A DNA stretch of 64,000 bases, from positions 2,294,001-2,358,000 of the forward strand of contig NZ_CP010429.1 in NCBI RefSeq assembly GCF_000974425.1. The letters are read 5' to 3'. The translations under genes and the position numbers were made by a program. The stretch comes from Spirosoma radiotolerans (GTDB lineage: Bacteria > Bacteroidota > Bacteroidia > Cytophagales > Spirosomataceae). Positions 60,243-64,000 of the stretch are shown here, in pieces. Each line of letters opens with the position of its first letter. Position 1 is the stretch's first letter. The notes under the pieces are model-generated. The model searched no databases. It saw only the letters and a list, made by a program, of their open reading frames with translations, and had not been told where the DNA came from.

Positions 60243-62039
60243 TTAATTCAGCGTAATTACACCACCTTTCACCTCTACCATAGCATCGCCTTTGAGCGAG
60301 GTTTGGGTACCTTCGAGCGAGAGCTGCGCATTGGCCTTGATGCTGGCGGTGGCGTCCGCTTCGGCTTTGACCTCGGCGGCTTTGATCTCCACGCTGGCCG
60401 TACCTTCGATCTTCACGGCGTTGGTCGCTTTGAGTTCGATATTGTTTTGCGCTTCCAGCGTTAAATCATTCGACGCTTTCACCTGAATATCTTTTCCTGA
60501 AATCACGATGCCTCCCTGTGTCTCAATCGTAATTTTTCCATCGTCGGCAAAGGATAGCAGCACGCGGGTATCGGTTTTGTTGATGTTGGTCAACTCAATT
60601 TTCTGTTCGCTGTCTTTATCGTACAGGCTGATCTGGTTGCCTCCTTTGGTCTGGATGGTCTTTTGCACGTTGTCGCGCTGGGTGTAGGTCACCCCGCTTT
60701 TTTTCGGATACAGGCTAGTCAGCACAAATGGATATTCGGCCAGGTTTGACTCATAGGCAATCATAACCTGTGCATCGATCTCGGGAACAAACAGCATGCC
60801 TTCGCCACTGGCGGTATAGGCCGTAGCCACCCGCAGCCAATCTGACTCTTTACTGGTGCCGGGCCACATAAATTCTACTTTTACGCGACCCAGCTTGTCA
60901 GGGTCTTCATTATCAATCACTTTGGCCAGTTCTGGCTGCCCAATCGGTAGTCGGAACGACGGGTTGGGGGGTGGATAGGTGACCGAATCGGGCACGGCCC
61001 GGAAGGTGTTAGCATAGTTTCCGCTGCCATCCAGTACGTGCGACACATGCGTCACCCGGTAGCTACCGAAGTTTTCCTCCGACGAGCCCCGTTCGGTCAG
61101 GCGTGTACCTTTGACGGAAATCACCGTTCCGACCGAAATGTCCGGATTTTCGCCGAAACCCTGAAATTCCACCAACCGGCTCGCTTCCATGGCTTTCTGC
61201 GTTTTGGCTACTTCATTCAACTCACGCTGGCCATACACGAGTTTGGGCAGGGGAAGCTGCGATTCCTGGCTGAAGGTTTTCTCGGATTCGTTCAGGGTGA
61301 AATCACCCCATTGGCCTAACCCACTGACCGACTGATCGCTGGAATGACTCTGGTACGTCTCATCGGCTACATAATCGTATCGTGTATAGAGAAACTTGGC
61401 GGGCAGCAGCCGCAGACTCATGGCGAAGGTCTGCATGCCATCGACCTTAAAGTCAACTTTTTGGTTATCAGGCTTACCAAATACCAGTTGCTGGCCGTCG
61501 TAAAAACACCACTCGCCATATTCGGCTGCCAGACGGGCCAGAAACTCGAAGTTGGTTTCGTCATACTGAACGACATAGCGCAGGGTTTCCGACAATTTAG
61601 GGTTTACCGATCGCTTCAGCAGATTGCTGGGATATGGAGTCAGCACCTGGTTGACAATATCGCTCAGGCTGCACTGGAGAAACGTCCGGCGTAATCGGCT
61701 GTCTTCCAGCAAAACGGTCAGGCTAGTGCCTTTCAGTACGAAAATGTTCGACGTGTCGCTGGTATTTTTCAGGGCCAGTTCGGTAACAAGGCCTTTGAAC
61801 TTAAACTTGAACGAGCCTTTTTCGAGTAGGGGGTCGAACGAAAACTGAATGGTCTTCCCAACCACGTTTCGGTGCGACTCGTGAAAAAATAACTCGTTGG
61901 CATCTTCGAGGTCTTCGAAAGGCACCGAGAGCTCGAACTGGTGATGACCGAACAGGTCCTGCTCGATGGTGAGCGACGAAACGTTTTTTAGTTCTTTACC
62001 GCCTTCAAGCTCAATATGGGGAACGACCTGCTTGGCCAT
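60243..62039 (-). CDS. vgrG: Type VI secretion spike protein VgrG (TssI)
   Basis: VgrG trimers form the membrane-puncturing tip on the tube and carry effectors. The 598-residue product has the gp27-like base (phage-tail-type, about residues 1-340), the OB-like domain (KLGRVKVEFMWPGTSKESDWLRV, VPEIDAQVMIAYESN), and a long parallel beta-helix spike. The spike has short repeats such as VEIKAAEVKAEADATASIKA near residues 520-590 and ends in VEVKGGVITLN. No extra effector domain or PAAR gene is seen downstream, and the gene ends 9 bp from the convergent tssN. It is the last gene of the minus-strand tssC-tssD-vgrG series (3 bp after tssD). Confidence 0.93.
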   Translation of the reverse strand: MAKQVVPHIELEGGKELKNVSSLTIEQDLFGHHQFELSVPFEDLEDANELFFHESHRNVVGKTIQFSFDPLLEKGSFKFKFKGLVTELALKNTSDTSNIFVLKGTSLTVLLEDSRLRRTFLQCSLSDIVNQVLTPYPSNLLKRSVNPKLSETLRYVVQYDETNFEFLARLAAEYGEWCFYDGQQLVFGKPDNQKVDFKVDGMQTFAMSLRLLPAKFLYTRYDYVADETYQSHSSDQSVSGLGQWGDFTLNESEKTFSQESQLPLPKLVYGQRELNEVAKTQKAMEASRLVEFQGFGENPDISVGTVISVKGTRLTERGSSEENFGSYRVTHVSHVLDGSGNYANTFRAVPDSVTYPPPNPSFRLPIGQPELAKVIDNEDPDKLGRVKVEFMWPGTSKESDWLRVATAYTASGEGMLFVPEIDAQVMIAYESNLAEYPFVLTSLYPKKSGVTYTQRDNVQKTIQTKGGNQISLYDKDSEQKIELTNINKTDTRVLLSFADDGKITIETQGGIVISGKDIQVKASNDLTLEAQNNIELKATNAVKIEGTASVEIKAAEVKAEADATASIKANAQLSLEGTQTSLKGDAMVEVKGGVITLN

Positions 62040-62042
62040 TGG

Positions 62043-62546
62043 TTAGGTATTTTGTTGCGCTATCCCGTCGAGTTTAATTTTTGCTGCTGATAACCGCAAC
62101 AGAATACAGTTGCTGGTATGGGTACGCTCGACAAAACGCACGATGGCTTTTGTATTGTTGATCACTCTGGCGTCGAAATCACTTTCGTTCGTCAGGTCCA
62201 GATTCAGGGTGTCGGGAATGGCTTCAAAGACCGCATCCGCATCGATAGTACCTGATGACATAAATTCGAAATACAGTGTGGCATAGGCTTCCTGAAATTC
62301 GAGTTTTTGGAGTGTCGACTGCTGGTCGATGCGGTCAAATGTGATTTCGCCGTCTTTCTTAACCGTTGGGCTGGTTGCCCAATCACCCAGTAGGTCTTCG
62401 TCGCTACCACCCAGAATCAGGGCAATTACCCCACCGCGTACTCCCGTCGTGGTTTTCCCCCGGTCGTATTTCTGCGACAACGTATGGCTGCACTGCAACA
62501 CCTCGAACGATTTACCATCTATGGTTAGGGTGGCCTGGAATGACAT
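62043..62546 (-). CDS. tssD: TssD (Hcp-like) tube protein with an internal insertion, copy 3
   Basis: This is a 167-residue Hcp-like protein of the Bacteroidetes TssD family, which builds the inner tube of the T6SS. It has the family pattern: FQATLTIDGKSFEVLQCSHTL, TTTGVRGGVIALILGGSDED, KKDGEITFDRIDQQSTLQKLEFQEAY and a final LRLSAAKIKLDG strand. Between the last two it carries about 40 extra residues (GTIDADAVFEAIPDTLNLDL, then TNESDFDARVINNTKAIVRF), absent in the two other copies (123 and 128 residues). It is 4 bp downstream of the second tssD and 3 bp upstream of vgrG. The insertion could give a specialised cargo surface. Confidence 0.85.
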   Translation of the reverse strand: MSFQATLTIDGKSFEVLQCSHTLSQKYDRGKTTTGVRGGVIALILGGSDEDLLGDWATSPTVKKDGEITFDRIDQQSTLQKLEFQEAYATLYFEFMSSGTIDADAVFEAIPDTLNLDLTNESDFDARVINNTKAIVRFVERTHTSNCILLRLSAAKIKLDGIAQQNT

Positions 62547-62550
62547 GTGG

Positions 62551-62922
62551 CTATACGGTTAAGGTGGCCTTATTGAAGGTGACCTCCCCACCGATGATGT
62601 TAATCACCGTGGTGAGGTAGTCGACATCCGCATAAAATTTATCCTGATACCACACACAGAATGCCTTTTTGAATTCTATTTCTTTAAACGTAGCCGCTTC
62701 GTCGATCCGGCTCAGTGTAATCTTGCCATCTTTCTGCATGTGCGGATCAATCATCCAGTGTTTAATTGTACTGTCGTCCGAGGTGGGTAAGCTAATGATC
62801 ACACCCCAGTCGGGACGTGAAGCCGGTTTGCCGCGCTGGTCTTCATTTCGCATTACCCGCAGGAGCATCCAGTTGATAAGGTAATCCGTCCCATCGACAG
62901 TTAGGGTTGCGTTAAACGCCAT
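62551..62922 (-). CDS. tssD: TssD (Hcp-like) tube protein, copy 2
   Basis: This is a 123-residue member of the TssD family with the pattern FNATLTVDGTDYLINWMLLRVMRN, GVIISLPTSDDSTIKHWMID, MQKDGKITLSRIDEAATFKEIEFKKAF, and INIIGGEVTFNKATLTV at the end. It is clearly divergent from the other two copies (most residues outside the family pattern differ), so it is not a recent duplication. Its stop is separated by 4 bp from copy 3. A hairpin lies upstream in the gap to copy 1. Confidence 0.88.
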   Translation of the reverse strand: MAFNATLTVDGTDYLINWMLLRVMRNEDQRGKPASRPDWGVIISLPTSDDSTIKHWMIDPHMQKDGKITLSRIDEAATFKEIEFKKAFCVWYQDKFYADVDYLTTVINIIGGEVTFNKATLTV

Positions 62923-62990
62923 GGCAGAGTGGATAAACGTTTGATTGAAAAGAGTTTATGACTGGGGTGTGCGTTAAGCGGGCCGCCGGA

Positions 62991-63028
62991 GTAGCTGGAT
63001 TGACTGGCAAATCGATCAACCCAGCTAC
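62991..63028 (-). terminator. Hairpin between tssD copy 1 and copy 2
   Basis: GTAGCTGG-A-TTGA (62991-63003) pairs with TCAA-C-CCAGCTAC (63016-63028) with one mismatch and a 12-nt loop, 12 nt after the stop of copy 1. It may be a partial terminator that lets copy 1 be expressed more strongly than the genes behind it, as is needed for a tube subunit. Confidence 0.55.
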
Positions 63029-63040
63029 CGGCCAAATGGC

Positions 63041-63427
63041 CTACCAGGTACTCTCGTGCGTTGTGCCGCCTACCGTAATTTTTCGGGCGGATATATTCAG
63101 GCTCACCGTCATGGCGCTGCTGTTGGTCGAGTTAAAACTTTCCGAATAACCCACGCAGTACGCATCTTCAAACTGGATTTCTTTGAAGGTCGAATCCTGA
63201 TCAATACGCTTGAAAGTGATGCTGCCGTTGGTTTTTTTGTAGGGGTCCACCATCCAGCCCATTAGGTCATCCTGATCGTGGGCGGCAATTTGAACAAAGA
63301 TATTACCTCCCTGAACATCCGAGGCCGGCCGGCCTTTATCGTCGGTAGATTGTCCGAAGGAGTAGTTGCAACTCATGATATCGTACTCCTGATCATCAAC
63401 TTGAAATTTTGCACTGAAGGAAGACAT
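63041..63427 (-). CDS. tssD: TssD (Hcp-like) tube protein, copy 1
   Basis: This is a 128-residue TssD-family protein, most canonical of the three: FSAKFQVDDQEYDIMSCNYSFGQSTDDKGRPASDVQGGNI, DDLMGWMVDP, KTNGSITFKRIDQDSTFKEIQFEDAY, and SLNISARKITVGG. It lies 141 bp after the tssC end and is likely the main inner-tube protein. Its gap to copy 2 contains a hairpin, which could act as an attenuator. Confidence 0.9.
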   Translation of the reverse strand: MSSFSAKFQVDDQEYDIMSCNYSFGQSTDDKGRPASDVQGGNIFVQIAAHDQDDLMGWMVDPYKKTNGSITFKRIDQDSTFKEIQFEDAYCVGYSESFNSTNSSAMTVSLNISARKITVGGTTHESTW

Positions 63428-63567
63428 AGTCGTAGTTTGTGTTTAAAGAGTGATAGTAAACTTGATAGGTAACCAGCGCTCCGGTTGATAACCGAGCGTA
63501 TTCGGGAAGGCTACTGCTTACCGATGTAGCAGGTGACATTGACTACCGGTACTGATAGCCCGGCTCG

Positions 63568-64000
63568 TTACTCCTGATCATAGTCGGCTTTCCAGTCTAC
63601 CGAATCGGGATCATCGCCTTTCTGGCCATCGAGCTTTATGAGGAACGTCTTGGCCGGGAAGTAAGGCACCATGTGGATGTCGAGAAAGATCCGGTCTTTC
63701 TGTTTGGGATCCTGGCCAAAACGAATCAGCTTGAATTTCTCAATGAGTTTACCGGGTCCGGTGATGTTATCCAGAAATTTCACAATCTGTTTCTGAATAT
63801 CCATGCGCGTATTCGTATTGAAGTTCTCAAACGCCCGCCGGTTCAGAAAGTCGATGAGTACCTTGGTGATGTAATCGAATACGCGTACCACGGAGTAGGT
63901 CTGCAAGCCGATATTGTCGCCGTTGAACAGTGTTTTGGCCGAAAAGGGCATTACCTTGCCATACTCATTAACCATAGGAATAAGGCCCATCTTCTCAAGC
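63568..64000 (-). CDS. tssC: Type VI secretion sheath protein TssC, C-terminal part (cut by the window edge)
   Basis: The visible 144 codons are the C-terminal end of the large sheath subunit TssC, which with TssB forms the contractile sheath. The frame is open to the window edge, and an internal ATG at 63990 is not the true start. Recognised segments are YSVVRVFDYITKVLIDFLNR, FENFNTNTRMDIQKQIVKFL, LIEKFKLIRFGQDPKQKDRI and DIHMVPYFPAKTFLIKLDG, which resemble the C-terminal domain of the sheath protein (DUF5458-type). The upstream part and tssB are outside the window. Confidence 0.87.
   Translation of the reverse strand, partial: LEKMGLIPMVNEYGKVMPFSAKTLFNGDNIGLQTYSVVRVFDYITKVLIDFLNRRAFENFNTNTRMDIQKQIVKFLDNITGPGKLIEKFKLIRFGQDPKQKDRIFLDIHMVPYFPAKTFLIKLDGQKGDDPDSVDWKADYDQE

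Noticed and set aside
60290..60500. Possible repeat RNA in the end of vgrG
   Set aside because: The short repeats encode the beta-helix spike of VgrG (VEIKA-type motif) in the reading frame, so they are explained by the protein.

Overview
The window is a chromosomal stretch of a Bacteroidota (Bacteroidetes) member, most likely a Cytophagales bacterium of the Spirosoma type. I infer this from a SusC/SusD outer-membrane pair, an Oar-like TonB receptor, many short lipoproteins, TAnnTTTG-type -7 promoter elements, a hybrid sensor/AraC regulator, and above all a Bacteroidetes-specific type VI secretion locus (T6SS subtype iii, with TssN and TssD-type tube proteins). Base composition is about half GC by eye. 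I see no rRNA, tRNA, CRISPR array, insertion sequence, integrase or phage module.

Layout. 1-5 kb: a NifU-like Fe-S scaffold protein, a DUF5723 secreted protein and recG. 4.8-13.5 kb: SusC-like receptor, SusD-like lipoprotein and a large FG-GAP/ASPIC lipoprotein, a nutrient-uptake cassette with no hydrolase of its own. 13.5-16.6 kb: a lone mcrC (restriction nuclease subunit without mcrB), a GntP-type permease and a GlcG/HbpS-like protein. 17-23 kb: small unknown genes, a phytase-like esterase lipoprotein, a PI-PLC C1-like secreted protein and polyphosphate kinase. 23.5-26.7 kb (minus): the pentose-phosphate operon tal - HAD phosphatase - gnd. 27-33.8 kb: a TPR histidine kinase with its NarL-type regulator, three small envelope proteins, and a cytosolic REC-kinase-REC-AraC hybrid. 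33.9-35.7 kb (minus): AhpD-like protein, Crp/Fnr regulator, DUF4269 protein. 36.4-40.3 kb: a processive GT2 synthase fused to a GH26-like domain, converging with a clan GH-A glycosidase lipoprotein. 40.8-45.1 kb: a secreted protein with twelve Ig-like repeats. 45-52.6 kb: DUF72 protein, SMP-30-like lipoprotein, a beta-barrel protein, a large propeller/HEAT/cytochrome c protein and a methyltransferase. 52.8-55.9 kb: Oar-like TonB receptor. 56-59.1 kb (minus): a small unknown gene, then metE behind a cobalamin riboswitch. 59.5-64 kb: T6SS genes tssN (plus), then on the minus strand tssC (cut by the window end), three tssD genes and vgrG.

Working together: tal and gnd are co-transcribed pentose-phosphate enzymes with a phosphatase translationally coupled between them. 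The B12 riboswitch should silence cobalamin-independent methionine synthase when B12 is present. The T6SS genes encode sheath, tube, spike and a membrane component of a contractile injection machine. The GT2/GH pair looks like a synthase-dependent exopolysaccharide unit.

The intergenic DNA is unusually rich in long perfect inverted repeats just after stop codons (25-32 bp arms at three sites), and it carries two copies of a dispersed palindromic element near 20.9 kb and 35.1 kb. The most novel-looking items are the orphan mcrC, the GT2-GH26 fusion with its convergent partner, the triple tssD array with one insertion-bearing copy, and the palindromic repeat families.
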